Assembly (NCBI GenBank): GCA_020746835.1
Contig: JAGPNK010000007.1
Location: forward strand, 1,349,501-1,413,500
Direction: 5' to 3'
DNA from: Stachybotrys elegans
Lineage: Eukaryota; Ascomycota; Sordariomycetes; Hypocreales; Stachybotryaceae
DNA: 64,000 nt
Shown here: piece after piece, positions 24,801 through 37,000 of the stretch
Position numbering within the stretch: the stretch's first letter is position 1
How the letters are laid out: each line of letters opens with the position of its first letter
Position numbers and translations under genes: made by a program
The notes under the pieces: generated by a model
What the model was told of the DNA's origin: nothing
What the model saw: only the letters and a program-made list of their open reading frames with translations
Database searches by the model: none

Positions 24801-26323
24801 AGGCGGGGCTATGGATCCGTGATTCGAGGCCGGCTCGCTGGACGTGTGTTCAGTTACGGTCGTGATCTGAGATGTTGTTGACTTGTTAGTTGGACAACTG
24901 CCTCCAATGCGCGGGCTGAGTACCAAAGGCAGCTGGGCCGGGAGAACCGAGCCAAAGTGGCCCGTGTGAGAGGGGCTCTGGGTCCCTGCACGCGCTTGAG
25001 ATGTATTGATAGTAGCAACACGGCCGTCGTCCTCAGTATGAGAAGGAGAACCAGCCGGCTGGTGTGATGGAATGTCGAGATCTTTGGAGGTAGCAGAAGA
25101 AGAAGGATGGCCGGCCTCGGTCTCCAAAGTAGGTGCTACGTGAGACGCCGATGAATCTTTTTGATGCTGCGTCTCGATAACCCCAGGGTCAGCGAGTGAA
25201 TTGCCCGGAGACTTGTCAGTCAAGCCGCCAGTGGACTGTTCACTTGTATTTGCGATTGGAACACGGTCCGATGGTCGCGGAGAGCTGTTGGCTTGGGAAA
25301 CACTAGTACCGTTGCATGGTGTCTCATGGAACTGCTGGGCGCTTGACTGACTGGGATCCTGGTTTTCTGTAGAGTCAAGGATTAGGGGTGGTTCAGCTTC
25401 CTGTGTTGTCTCTGTCCAGAGTTGACCCGACTGGTCCTGCGAGTCGGGGATGATCTTATCACCTCGTTGCGAGGAAAGGACTATCCCTGGGTCTTCGTCG
25501 AGTGGTAGCAGTGACTGTGTAGACAGGCACGTGCTCTGAGTAGTGGGCGCGCTATGATACTCGGTGGGATCGAAGAATGGATCCTGGTATATCTCAACGG
25601 TGACAACGGGAGCTTGACCAGGCTGATACTCTTGATCAGAAGGTCCGAGATGATCCGAGGTAGTATTGGTAGACTCTGTCGATATTATAGACGGGACAGT
25701 TTCCTCGGATGGTGCTTCGCTATAGACTATCCTTGGCCTCTTGTACGGCTGGTCATCGAGAGCTTCGGCGGCAAGTCTTTTCCTTTGCGATTGAAGCTGG
25801 CGCCAGTTGGACGGCCTTGGAGACTGACTCTCCTGCCTGTCTGTATCAGCTTGGGCGGAGTCTGTACTATCTTGCGGCGCAGGAGAAGCCGGGGCAGGAT
25901 TGTTGACAGGACGATGTCTAGATGGGTCGGGCGCTTCAAGGGCCGGCGAACGGGCGGGAACAGCACCGGAGGCGATGGATTTGGCCTTTTTTCTAGCCAA
26001 CCAATCCTCTCGGGCTTCGTCGGTTACTTCACAGCTCTGCGCACGGCCAGTTAGCAAGATACATAAACAGATATATATACATATATATATATCCGCAAGA
26101 TGAATATCGAGGATGGAATCTTTACCCAGGTTGGGTCATAGGTTTCGCCAGTTATGTGGTGCGGCTCCCAGTCGACAAGATACTCGATCTGGCCTTCGAC
26201 GCGCCTCTCGTCGAGAATTGCCCTGATAGACCACCAGATCTCCTCCTCTTCTTCTTGGGTTGGCTTTGGTTTCCGCGACTGTGACTTCGACTTCGACTTG
26301 AGGCGTCCTCGTTTCTTTGGCAT
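21858..26323 (-). CDS. Chromodomain protein with HDA1-complex subunit 2/3 domain
   Basis: Three exons (26323-26126, 26036-22764, 22715-21858) give 1442 residues. Residues about 29-68 form a chromodomain (IWWSIRAILDERRVEGQIEY then LVDW and YDPTWV), spanning the first splice site. A long Ser/Thr/Gln/Pro-rich, probably disordered region follows to about residue 770. Residues about 780-1040 resemble the class II histone deacetylase complex subunit 2/3 domain, including KEIKILVVARSATLLRLLFS and HLVIGFDHSFQRS. Residues about 1170-1370 are a coiled coil, and the tail is Ser/Pro/Gly-rich. The combination points to a silencing cofactor that reads methylated histone H3 and recruits an Hda1-type deacetylase, like Neurospora CDP-2; orthology is inferred from memory. 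I set the start at the ATG at 26323 (MPKKRGRLKS) because the frame upstream has no ATG. Intron 1 contains a TA-rich run. Confidence 0.85.
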
Positions 26324-27673
26324 TGAAGCCGACCGGCGTTGGAATGACTTGCTTGGGCTGGCGACACGCCGCGGGAGGACCAAATGTGGCCTTGGTAAGC
26401 CTCGAGGTCCCTCGGAGGTCCGGCGCTCGGGGTCGCGCGCGCTGGATGTAAGTCGGAGTGGATAGGCCCGGGGTCGCGCGAGGCTGGCAGTGATAGCAGC
26501 GCCCTCGGTGGCTCGGTTGGAGATAAGACGGAGGGCGAATCACGTGGTGGGTATTGGGGCGGCGACTGCAACCTTGCAGGGAGGCACGACACTAAAAGGG
26601 CTGAGAGGCCTGTAAGGACAGAGGATGGAGAGGTTAGCCTACCAAACATACCTGAACATGGGAGAAGAAGATTCAGAGATCTCGCAACACCTACCAAAAG
26701 ACGATTGGAAGGGTAGGTGGGCAATACATGTGTATTCTGAGAGGGCAATCGCTTCCTGCAAGGGTGGCCAAGCGGTGAGTGTTCGAGGAAAGGGCATAGG
26801 CGCGTGTTTGCTTGATCTGGAGGTAGTATAATAAGTAGGAGAAAGGCGGCGGGGCTTGAAAGCCTACCAGTTTTTTGAGACGAAAACGCGAACCACTCCG
26901 AGTGAGATGGGTAAAAAAGAAGAGGGGGAAAAAGAAAAAGAGAGATACAGAAAAGGGATTCTTGTTTGCAGTTCCTCGGGGCAGCTGGTGCCACAAGGTG
27001 AATGGGAGAGAAATGTTAATTACCTGGCAGTCGGTTTGTCAGACCAAGACCGGTCACGACGGCAAACAAGACGAGATGCTGCGGTCAAGTATTCCTCAGA
27101 CGATTTCTTTTCCCTTTTCTTCTTGCTCTTGCCGAGTTTGAGTAGACCAAGTGCAGAGGGGAAAGAGAGAAAGGAAAGGAGAAGAAAAAAACACACCATT
27201 TATGCTTTGAAGGTGAGTTCGCAATCAAATTTTTTTTTTAAACAAGCTTCTGGGAGGTTTGTTACACAGCCTAGGGCAGCTGCCGTAGTCGCGCCGGGCT
27301 GCTGCTGCAGAAAACCAATGCATCTCGCCAAAGGCAGAATAGCATCAATTTTACCTGAGCAAGGTGGCTTACTTACTTCTTTCTACCTTCACTCTAGATT
27401 CATTGTTATATCATCATCCTCTCGCCAGCCTTTACTCTCACAAGCGCCCAGCAGACACTTGGTGCATTAAATGTAGACAGGGTATCATACTACCAGTAAC
27501 AGTGCGCCTACCGGCATTAGTACATCCACTTCAAGCAGGTTCCAGCTCATACCTTGTATCAGGGCATCGACCTTTCATCCCTTCTGCATCTGTTACACGA
27601 ACCTGCACATGGTAGCTGGACAATTCAACTGCCGAGAACATCAGACCATCGGTGAATGATTCGATCCCGCACC
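26324..27673. other. Divergent promoter region, chromodomain gene and RAI1
   Basis: About 1.35 kb between two divergent starts. It contains purine-rich stretches (26890-26960 and 27150-27190), a T10 run at about 27230 and pyrimidine-rich DNA before RAI1. Long open frames here (26856-27470 plus, 26152-26994 minus) come from these low-complexity tracts and are not credible proteins. Confidence 0.5.
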
Positions 27674-29244
27674 ATGTCTGCCGCCTTTCCCATACAACCA
27701 ATTGGCCGCTTTGTTGGCGCAAGTCCCCCAGTCAAACGCCCCAAGGTTTGCCATGCTACACGTCCGAGACAGCCTGCGCTCACCTCTTGACAGGAGTTTG
27801 CCTGCTTCTCCTACAATGAAAACTTCGAATACCGCCTCGACGACTCGTCGCTGAGATACTACTACACTCCCCGCATTGGGGCTGACCTCTCCAAGGGCTT
27901 CGAGAAATTCCGGAAAGCGGATGAGTCCAAGGATGGCCATCTCGATAGCTTGCTCAAGACCATCAAGGCCCATGAGCAAGACGTAGGCAAACGGATTGAC
28001 GCCAACATCGTCTCATGGAGGGGGATGTTGACCAAGGCACGCGACGTCCTGTCTGCGAACTCTAGGAGCTATACTGACGAAATGTAGATCCTGGCAGCCC
28101 CCTTTGAGCAATTCGATGGGTATGGGTTCATTACTACAATACGGGCAACAGCTCACTGACGTATCTAGATTCGAGATGAATGCCACGCTATATCAGGTAC
28201 GCGCCGCACCAAACCTACCCAGGCGACAATTTACTGACAAGAGGTGATCGTCCAAGGGCTGCATGTATGGACCCCATCTCCTAGTGCTAAATTCATCATT
28301 CTGAACAGTACAGCTTCATCGAGGAGAATTTCGAACACAAGGTCAAGTCACGGGCAAACGAAGACCGTGGTAAGCCACGAAGGGGACCACCCCTCGAGGT
28401 GATGCAATACTGGGGTATGTCATGAGCAACAAGTACATCGTCGCCCAGCATTCGTACTTAAACCACTGCAAGGCTACAAGTTTGAAACCCTCGCAACGCT
28501 GCCGAAGCCATGGGGCGAAACTCCAAGAGACTACATTGAGAACCGCGAGGAGGAGGTCGTTGATAACATAGCCCAGTACTGCTCCGTGGTCCGCACAGGC
28601 ATAGGCAAAGCCGTTCTGTGCCTCGGCGGCGAGGTGGACGCAGGTCGGCGCCCCCGTCACATTCCTCTCTGCGTAAGATGACCACCGGCTCACAATTCAC
28701 AGTATGGGACTCCAAACCTCGAGAGACGGGTGCCCCGATCAACTGGGTTGAGCTCAAGACAAGCGCCGAGATCCGAGGCCCCGGCGACCTGGAGGGCTTC
28801 CACCGCAAGCTCATGAAATTTTGGATCCAGAGCTTCCTCCTCGGCGTCCCCAAGATCATTGTCGGCTTCCGCACGCGCGACGGCATCCTTGCTGACGTTC
28901 AGGAGATTGAGACGCATAGGATCCCCGAGACTGTCAACGCCAAGCCGAACCCCAAGTGGAACGCTGACATGTGCGTCAATTTTGCCGCCGTCTTTCTTGA
29001 GTGTAAGTCTCTGGGTGGTGTACGGTGTAGGTGAGCGAAGTGCTGACATGTACTAGGGCTGATGGAAACGATTAATGACGAAGGCGTCTGGAGAATCTGT
29101 AGGCGGCCGCAATCACCAACTATTGAGGTGTTCAAGGTGCAAGAGACTGGACATGGGGACATCATATCTGACGAATTCAAGAATTGGAGGATAAAGCTGG
29201 ATTTAGGCCCAGCCCCAGAGCCAGAGCCAGTCGCTGAGAACTGA
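27674..29244 (+). CDS. RAI1: Rai1/DXO-family RNA decapping nuclease
   Basis: Nine exons: 27674-27745, 27794-28036, 28088-28119, 28169-28196, 28257-28264, 28314-28414, 28473-28643, 28703-29002, 29057-29244; 380 residues. The family removes incomplete or non-canonical 5' caps from RNA, and in fungi partners the exonuclease Rat1 in the nucleus. Key motifs: GEVDA (214-218), NWVELKTS with E235 and K237, and KFWIQSFLLGVPK. The N-terminal part has YTPRIGADLSKGFEKF. Exon 5 is only 8 nt, but it is needed to keep the frame and to give YQGCIFIEEN. The second intron (28037-28087) appears to begin with GC instead of GT; it has an ACTGACG branch and a TGTAG acceptor. Donors GTTTGC (27746) and GTCGGC (28644) are also weak. 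The stop is 492 bp from the convergent kinase gene. Confidence 0.93.
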
Positions 29245-29736
29245 GGCACGCCGCACTTGAAATAGTTGAATGTTTCTCTATCATTGCAATGATAGGATAT
29301 TGTCTATTTGCGTTCGTTGTACACTAGCTACATCTACCTACTGCCTACTGTAAAGCAAAGCCAGCCTTTCCCATGTTGCGACCCAACGCCTTTCTCCGGT
29401 GAAATGCATCTCAGAAAAGCGGAAACCAGAAAGAAAAAAGAAGAAGAAAAAAAGAAGAAGAAAAAAGGTAAACAGGTACACAGCCGTTACAATATCGTAC
29501 GTGATGTCGTCAAAAACATTACCGCAGCCTCATCAGGTCCCGCCGCCACGGCTCATCGCCATGGTGTCGCAACCAAAGCACTCGAGGCCTTGTATGGCAA
29601 TGTGTCGTTGACGCATAAGCAAAAGGAAACAGAAAATTGGCCGCAGAAAGTCGCCTTCCCCCACCGACTCCTTGCGATCACCCAAAAAAAAAAAAACCGA
29701 CGATTTGCCTCCCGCCCAAAGAAGAACATGTACAGT
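29245..29736. other. Convergent intergenic region
   Basis: About 490 bp with both 3' untranslated regions. It contains an A/G-only stretch at about 29430-29470 and an A12 run near 29685. No gene is seen. Confidence 0.5.
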
Positions 29737-31782
29737 CTAAACAGCCGGCCATCGGATTCGAAGACCATCAGCCCAGCGACTGTACAGAACGTCTGATAGC
29801 TGCTTGCAGTGTTCCATGCCGCTTCGCGCCTCCTGTCCAGGATACTTGGACTCTATCAGAGTATCCTTCTCGCTCATGGCAGCCATGGGCGAATCAGCTT
29901 GACGGCGCCTGTGGCTCTTGAGGTGAGGGTTGTTGGAGCTGAGTATCAATTTGGATGGACTCGACGAAGGCGTCTTCACGATCACCGTGCCCTGAGGGGT
30001 ACCGTCGTCGGGGAACTTTTGAGTGGTTGGCCTGATGAAGGCAGCCGTGAGCTTCTTGTCCTGAGACATGGATGCCATCATGTTGCTCATGAGATGATAG
30101 GCACCCTCTGGGTCGACGGAATCCAGTGCCGCAAAGGCATCGGATAGCTTGGCCAAGGCCTCTCGCTTCTGCATTGCTGAAGTCTGAGCATGCAGCTCGG
30201 CAAGAGTTGGCTCCACGGCCTTGTTGTACAATCGCCTTCCGAGGACGGCCTCCTTGCTGTTGAGCTCAACAGGAGCCGTGAGTTGAGGAGGCAGGTTCTC
30301 ATCGCAAAAGACGTCGTCCTCGGATGCTTTTCGGCCCAGCTGGCCCGAGGTGGAACTGTCCGAAGGAACGCGGCGGAATAGACGCATAGTCGATCCGGAG
30401 TTACCAAAAGACATGTCTGGCTGGAGTGGCCTCTTAGGCGCCACTGTCGGCCGAGGCGAACCACTCGAGTGCATGGCTGAGACTTGGGCTAGGGAGGGGG
30501 TGCGGCGAACAGTGGATTTCCTGACAGTTCCGACGGCGGGTGAGGATGCAGGCTGCAGAGGAGCATCCTTCAGATCGAGCTTCCGCATGGCCTCGTCGGC
30601 CGCAAAGATGGAGGACGCCTTGCGGCTCCTGACTGTGGGCCTTGTGGGAGGAACGACAGACTTGACTGTATCGAAGACCCAGCTCTCTTCTTCATCCTTA
30701 GGGGAGATGGACTGCAGCGTCTCCTGATAATAAATGGGGTGCTTCTGTCTGTTTTGCTTAGCATCCCACATTTGCCTCCGAGCAATGAGCTCCTGAAGGG
30801 CTTCAATCTTGCCAGCAGAGCGGATGAAGCGATGTCGCAGGAGCTCCCGGGCAGATGGTCTGCGATCGCAGTCCTTGATGAGGCACTGCGCAACGAAATC
30901 CTTGAAGTCCTTGCTGAACTCGCCCTCTAGCTTGGGAGGAGGGTTCTTGGGGATGTGGAAGAGAACCTTCATGGGGTGAATATGGCAGAGAGGCGGCTCG
31001 CCGTTAGCCAACTCCATCGCCGTGATTCCAAGCGACCAGATGTCAGCCTTGAAGCTGTATCCATCCTGCTGGATGACCTCGGGAGCCATCCAGAAAGGCG
31101 TGCCGACAAAGGTGTTGCGCTGAGACTTGATATTGGTGAGCTGCGCGGCCACGCCAAAGTCGGCCAGCTTGACTTTGCCCGCCTCGGAAAGGAGGACATT
31201 GGCGGCCTTGATGTCGCGGTGTATTTTGCCCTCGTGATGGAGGTATTGGATGCCAAGCAGCAGCTCGCGGCAGACTATGGCAATGTGTGTCTCGGTGAAG
31301 TTACCAGGTTTCAGCTAAACCACCCGGTCAGTCGGAGGATGGCAGACGGAGAATAACGGCTCAGACATACCAGGTCCAAGCATGAGCCTCCGCCTAAATA
31401 TTCCATCACAATCCATAGCTTGTGTCCTCGGAGGAACGAGCCTTTGTATTGGGTAACATATGGGCTGGCGCAAGTGCTCAGGACAGCAATTTCGGATTGA
31501 ATGTCTTGGATGTCGTCGTCGTTGGACTCAAGGTCAATCTATTGGAAGAAATGTCAGTTCGGAAAAGGTCAAAGCAAGGGCCACTGCTGGACTTACATGC
31601 TTGATTGCAACAGTCTCTCCGGTGGCCTTTTCAATGCCCTTGTACACAACCCCAAAGCTTCCCCCTATGACATGTCGTCAGCAATTGGTTCGAGAGGGCA
31701 TTTGTATCGGCGAGAGAAAGATGAACTTACGCCCAAGCTCCTCCAGGACTTGGTAGTGTTCCGCGACACCCTCGTCTGCCAT
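29737..31782 (-). CDS. STE20/GCK-III family protein kinase (Sid1/MST-1 type)
   Basis: Four exons (31782-31731, 31664-31597, 31538-31371, 31314-29737) give 621 residues. The N-terminal kinase domain (about 10-260) is complete: glycine loop GRGSFG (17-22), VAIK lysine K39, HRD at 128-130 ([12 protein letters not shown]), DFG at 148-150, and the germinal-centre activation segment [12 protein letters not shown]. The rest is Ser/Pro-rich, with a conserved-looking helical part ([20 protein letters not shown] and on). GCK-III kinases in fungi act in the septation initiation network and in cell polarity. Sid1 and MST-1 are close paralogues and I cannot separate them by eye. The gene is divergent from the Cyk3-like gene, 2.26 kb away. 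Confidence 0.93.
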
Positions 31783-34038
31783 GTTGTCTTGGGACGTCAC
31801 GCAATGCCTCAGCAATGGATGGGGCCAGCCAGAAGCGGACGAGGTAAAGACAAGACGAAGCTGCACTTGGAGGACACGGAGATTCGGGGTGCTGCAGGTG
31901 GCACGCGGAGACGTTCGAGAAGAAATTCGATGGATGGTGGAGGAGAGGAAGCGGGACCGAGAGCGGTTGCGCAAACTGGAGGGCTCATTTAGTTATGTAT
32001 GTGGTTTGGAGGCAAATGGTGCTAATTGCCGGTTGTCTGGGACAGCGAGGCTTGTATGACAAGGGGGGAAGCTCAGGCCCATGGGAGGGGTGTGTGTCTG
32101 GTCCAGGCTGAGGAAGACTGGGCTGACTAGACCAGGCAATGAGTCGTCGCTGGTGTGTGCGGTGCGGTCGTGTGCGGATTTGGGGTCAAGCTGGGTGGTT
32201 CTCTGGTTTGTTTACTTTTAATGAGATGGGATTTCTGGGCCGTTTTGGGATAGCTGGGGGGGTCTGGCTCTGCTGATAGGAACCTAGCGGGGTCTAATTC
32301 ATGCGACAGCTGGCGGCCAAGGAAGATGGGATTCAGATGTGACGTCGACAGGTCTGTCCATCGTCTAGGGCAGGAAAATATCACAACTGACGAGAATGCG
32401 GCCGAGAATATGGGGATGCAAGAATTGGAGAATTCCGTATGCCAAAATAGCTTTGGGAGGGTCTTTCCATACACCGTACATACCGTGCGGCCTGCCTTCC
32501 CCAGGCCACATACCAATTGGGGGTGCTGGATCTCGATTGGTCGTAGGTCGCAGGTAACAGCGGGCAGCTGCAGGACCTGCCGTAGCGCCTTTCTCAGCAC
32601 AACACAAAAGGCATGGACCCGGGACTAAGCGTAAAGCGCAGGCAGGAGCTGGGGCAACCATCCATGACTTCCATTCATGGGTCAGCTGCGTCATCTGGCG
32701 TGTATGTTGATAATTACTACCTATCAAATGATGGTACATAGTATTTGCACATCTAACTTATCACCAAACTCGCTCCAGCACTTCGAGTCGCATGCGCACA
32801 TGCACACGCATATGCAAACGCCTGTCAAGCAAGATCAGCAAGGACTTAAGCCCACGACGCTAATGAAGCCAATGAGGACGGCGAAGTTCGGCAACAGACT
32901 GCTAAGACCTCTGCAGACAGATTTGCCATTATCAACCGTACAGTTATTGCATCAAATTCCAGACAGCCTCCAGATGTCATTTATACCCGATAATCTCGGA
33001 TGGTCATGTGCTGATGCGGCAAGACACTCCAGATCTCGTGATGGTCACAATAAAGCTGTGTCTTGGGTTCCGAACTCCGATGGCACTCTCGATCTAACGC
33101 TCTGGGGGAGGGCTCTCTCCGGGGTAGTGAGATGCCATGGAGCTTGAGACGAGAGCTTGTCTTCCAAGGTCCGGGCGCGCGTGTACACGGAAGTGTGCTT
33201 GCGCACTTCTGTCTCACGATCCAATGTCCCTCGACTTGTCTAGGACAGTGGGACGACGGGACAACGCAACGCAACAGCCAGCTTACTACGGAGTATGCAA
33301 GGCGAGCGATCATATGGGGCCGCTCGGGATTGCCCTCGTATTATAGCCTGCTCAAACATAATTGCCCGTTACACATGGAGAAAGAGCCTGCCTCACATCG
33401 CCAAGGTCCAAGCAATCAACTTTCTAGCGCCGGGAACAGGACGAAAGACGTCCATTCTTATCACCCTGCCTTGACCCTGCGTCGTTCTGGTGGAGCTGAA
33501 GCTGACAGGGGACGGACAAGGGACAAGGGACAGGGATCTGAGGCCAGCTCTGAGCTCCATCTCCATGACCACCCAGAGGTCAGGTTGGTTGCTGGGCAAC
33601 AGCCCCTCTGTTTGTTACCAGGTCGGGCAGCCAAGGTCGGTCAAGTCAATCCTAGATTACGACCGACTCTGTTTGCTGAGTATTGCAGCTCCAACCACCT
33701 AGCACAGGCCTTCTCACGATATTGCTTCAGCTTCATTCCTCCGAGCCCGACTGCATCGTCATCGCCATTGCTGACCCGCCATTTCATTTTATCTTGGTCT
33801 ATTCGTGCATGCAGTGCTCCTGCTACTATGGTCTGAGCAACTTCGAATACGGCCTCACCGTTGTTTGCACCAGCATACTGCGGAACAAGCCCTCACTCAC
33901 AGCCTACTACATCCTTCTGCGCGACTAGGAGGCGCAATCGGAAGAGGAAACGGAGTTTCTGGCTTCCACCGCGCCGCGCCATTCGCTTGTTCCGACTCGA
34001 ACGCCCAAGCAGGGCTCAGCCTATTCATCGCCGTCACG
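31783..34038. other. Divergent promoter region, kinase and Cyk3-like gene
   Basis: About 2.3 kb. The largest frame (33063-33836 plus, 257 codons) lacks any domain and has irregular composition. It overlaps other frames, so I reject it as a gene. I see no RNA gene. The region presumably carries both promoters and leaders. Confidence 0.5.
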
Positions 34039-37000
34039 ATGGTGCTTGCGCCGCCACCTCTGCCTACGCAGTTTCCCTGCTGGTGTAGAGCTGTGTATTC
34101 TTGGGGAGGAGAGGTGTGTTTACATGTTCCTTTTCGCGTTGTTGGCGTGCCACGCATCGCAAACGCGCTGCGCGTTGGCGGCCAGCTGGCAAGAGCCGAC
34201 ATGTATGCTAATACGACAACAGTCCAAACACGACCTAGGATTCATGGAAGGCGAGCTTATCGAATGTCTAAACGCTGGTGACGGATCATGGTGGGTGGGA
34301 AGACTCTTTCGAGATCGAAGAACTGTCGGTTCATTCCCATCCAACTTCGTCGAAGTGCTACCTCCAGACTTCCGCCCTACCACAAGAACCGTCAGCCCTC
34401 TGACAAACAGCAACACTCCGAGCCCCAAGAATGTTCCCGCCAAATCTAAAACCTTCCGGAAGCCCTTCGAGGCATATGCAAAAGCGCCCCATTACACAAG
34501 TGCCAAGCAGCCTGTAGTGTATCGTGACGTGCCCAAAGCTGCACCTGCGCCTGCGCCTGGACAGCCATCGCGGTCAAGAGAGACCTCAGCAAACTCTGTC
34601 ACAAATAGTGTCCGCGATGTTGCCGGCAGAGGACACTCTCCGTCACCGCATGCGTACGGCTCCAGAGCTCCCTCACCTGCACCACCCCAAGCATTCAACC
34701 AAAGAGCTCACTCGCCTGCACCACCCCAAGCTTACAATCAAAGGGCTCACTCGCCTGCACCACCCCAGGCTTACAACCAAAGGGCTCATTCACCTGCACC
34801 ACCCCAGGCTTATAACCAAAGGGCTCATTCACCTATGCCGCCTCACCACTATCACTCCCGAGCTCCGTCGCCCGCACCATCTCATCATTACAACTACCAC
34901 TCAAGGGCACCTTCTCCCCTGCCGCCTCAGCATTACAACGCAAGAACTCCGTCTCCCGCACCTCCGCACAGCTATAACAGGCGAGACCATTCCCCAGCTC
35001 CACCTCAGCGCCAATATCACCCCAATATCTCTAGAGCACACTCGCCCTCACCATCTTTCCAGCAGCCCCATATGAGTAGCCATGGTCATTACGAGAGACA
35101 ATCTTCTCCTCCTCCTCCGGCGCCGCCTCCTCACCGGCACGTCGCTCGATCAGGGAGCGACCTATCGTACAATCCTCCCCAGCTCCCCCGCCATGGATCC
35201 CACGATTCTTATGGCCATCCCGATTTGTCACGTCAGGGTTCCAACGCCTCATACAACCCCTTGGCTTTGTCGAGACAAGGATCACATGCATCCTACACCC
35301 CGTATCGACCTGGCGCTGAAGTTTTGGAAACCCCCAAAGCGCCGTCTCCGGATCCCTTGTCCCCGGCCGGTAGCCACATGACGCCATCTCCTTTGAGGGA
35401 GGCCATGGATGGTGTGATGGAGCAGTTGGGGCAACTCGGAGGGTTGGGCGGCAAGCGGCTGACCGAGTCACCAGAACCGCCACTGGATCCCTGGTCCCCC
35501 GAATCATTCAATATGGTCGGCAAGAATTCCCGACGCAAGGCCAGGGAGAATGTACGGCCGTTGACCTCGATGGGTATAGCACATGCAGACGAGGGCTACG
35601 AAACGTGGAGTGGCGGTTCCTCCCAAGAAGCATCCTACCAAGGTGGGCAGCGTGAAAACGACCACGACCTACCCCAGCTGAGCAGTTACGTGGAAAGAAT
35701 GGAGAAACGGCTACAGAAGATGCACCAGCATAGTATGAGCACGTCAGACGCTGATGACCGCCCTCCAGCCCCTCCTCCCAAGGGACATCAAATTGAGCGT
35801 CCAAAGTCTTCCATGGGCGATTCTGTGGTTTCGGAGCGCAAGCTCAGGTCTCGAAAGTCGGCATACGAAATTGGTCGGGGGGTAGCGAGGACCTTCACTA
35901 CCAAAACCAATTCTACCAACGCGTCCTCCGGAAATCAGAGCAATACCAGCGCGTCGACTGCGAGCAGTGGCAGAACGCTTTGGAGCGGAGCTTCTGCCAG
36001 CGGCTTCAGTGCGACCAGCGCTGGAAGCCTCGCTCGCACCGCTCAGAGAGCCCAGAGTGCCTTGGGCCTGCGAGACAGCGAAGCAGACCGACCAGAGTCC
36101 CCATTTACAGGAGTCACCTACCACAGCAGTCACGCCAGCAATTTCAATCCTGCCGCACGCCCAATGTCCCAGGCCGGCCTTCACGACGACGGCATCGCTG
36201 GGCTGGGCGGTCTTGTCCAGCCCAAGGCCCCGAAACGAAACATTTTCAAGAAGATATTTGACTCGGCCAAGACAGGAGTTGCCAGCACTCGCGGTAGTAT
36301 TGCGGCTGGCACCATGGAGTCGATGAAGTCGAATTCTCCCTTTGCCCGATCAATGCCACCAGGCACTGCTGCGGCGGTTTCAACACCTATGACTGCCATC
36401 GGTAATTCACCCTTCAATCGGGATCCTGCGCGCGATATGGGCTTGGGAGGCGGGGTGGACTGGGTCCAGGTTCGCCGAGATGTCAACAGATCCAACTCGC
36501 TAAGCAAGAACGAGCGAACCGAGAGACAAGAGCGCTGCTTGATGCTGGATCATCCTGCTTTAAACCCTGTGGATGAGCTGTACGAGGGTGTTGAAGGAGA
36601 CGAGGGCGCGGACGGAATGCCTGTTCAGGAGCCTGTCAATTACCAAGCCATCAACCTCAGCCAAGTCGATAAGAACTCCCGGTTCATCGCAGGTCCGACT
36701 CCTGGAATGACATCGGTAACGCTAGCAACGTCATATGTTTGCCGGCCCTACCGCAGCGACGTTCAAAGGCTGCGCGCGATCTTTACCTGGGTCGCCGAGA
36801 AGATTTGCTGGGAGGAGGACTTTGAAGGCGTGGTTGATACGCGTCGCGTGATTGAGGCCCAGCGAGCCTGCGCCGAAGAGTACGCTGTGCTGGTCATGGA
36901 GATGTGTGGTGCCGTGGGCATTCATTGCGAGTTGATCCGCGGCTACCTGAAGCCCCCCGGCGAGGTGCCCGACCTCAACATGATGCCCCGATCTAATCAC

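Noticed and set aside
26759..26790. GGTGGCCAAGCGGT resembles a Leu/Ser tRNA A box
   Set aside because: No fold and no B box follow; isolated match in a promoter region.
26152..26994. 280-codon minus frame overlapping the chromodomain exon
   Set aside because: Out of frame with the chromodomain and built from low-complexity DNA; the chromodomain frame is the real one.
33063..33836. 257-codon plus-strand open frame upstream of the Cyk3-like gene
   Set aside because: No recognisable motif, no clear start context, and it ends just before the well-supported Cyk3 start; more likely promoter and leader.
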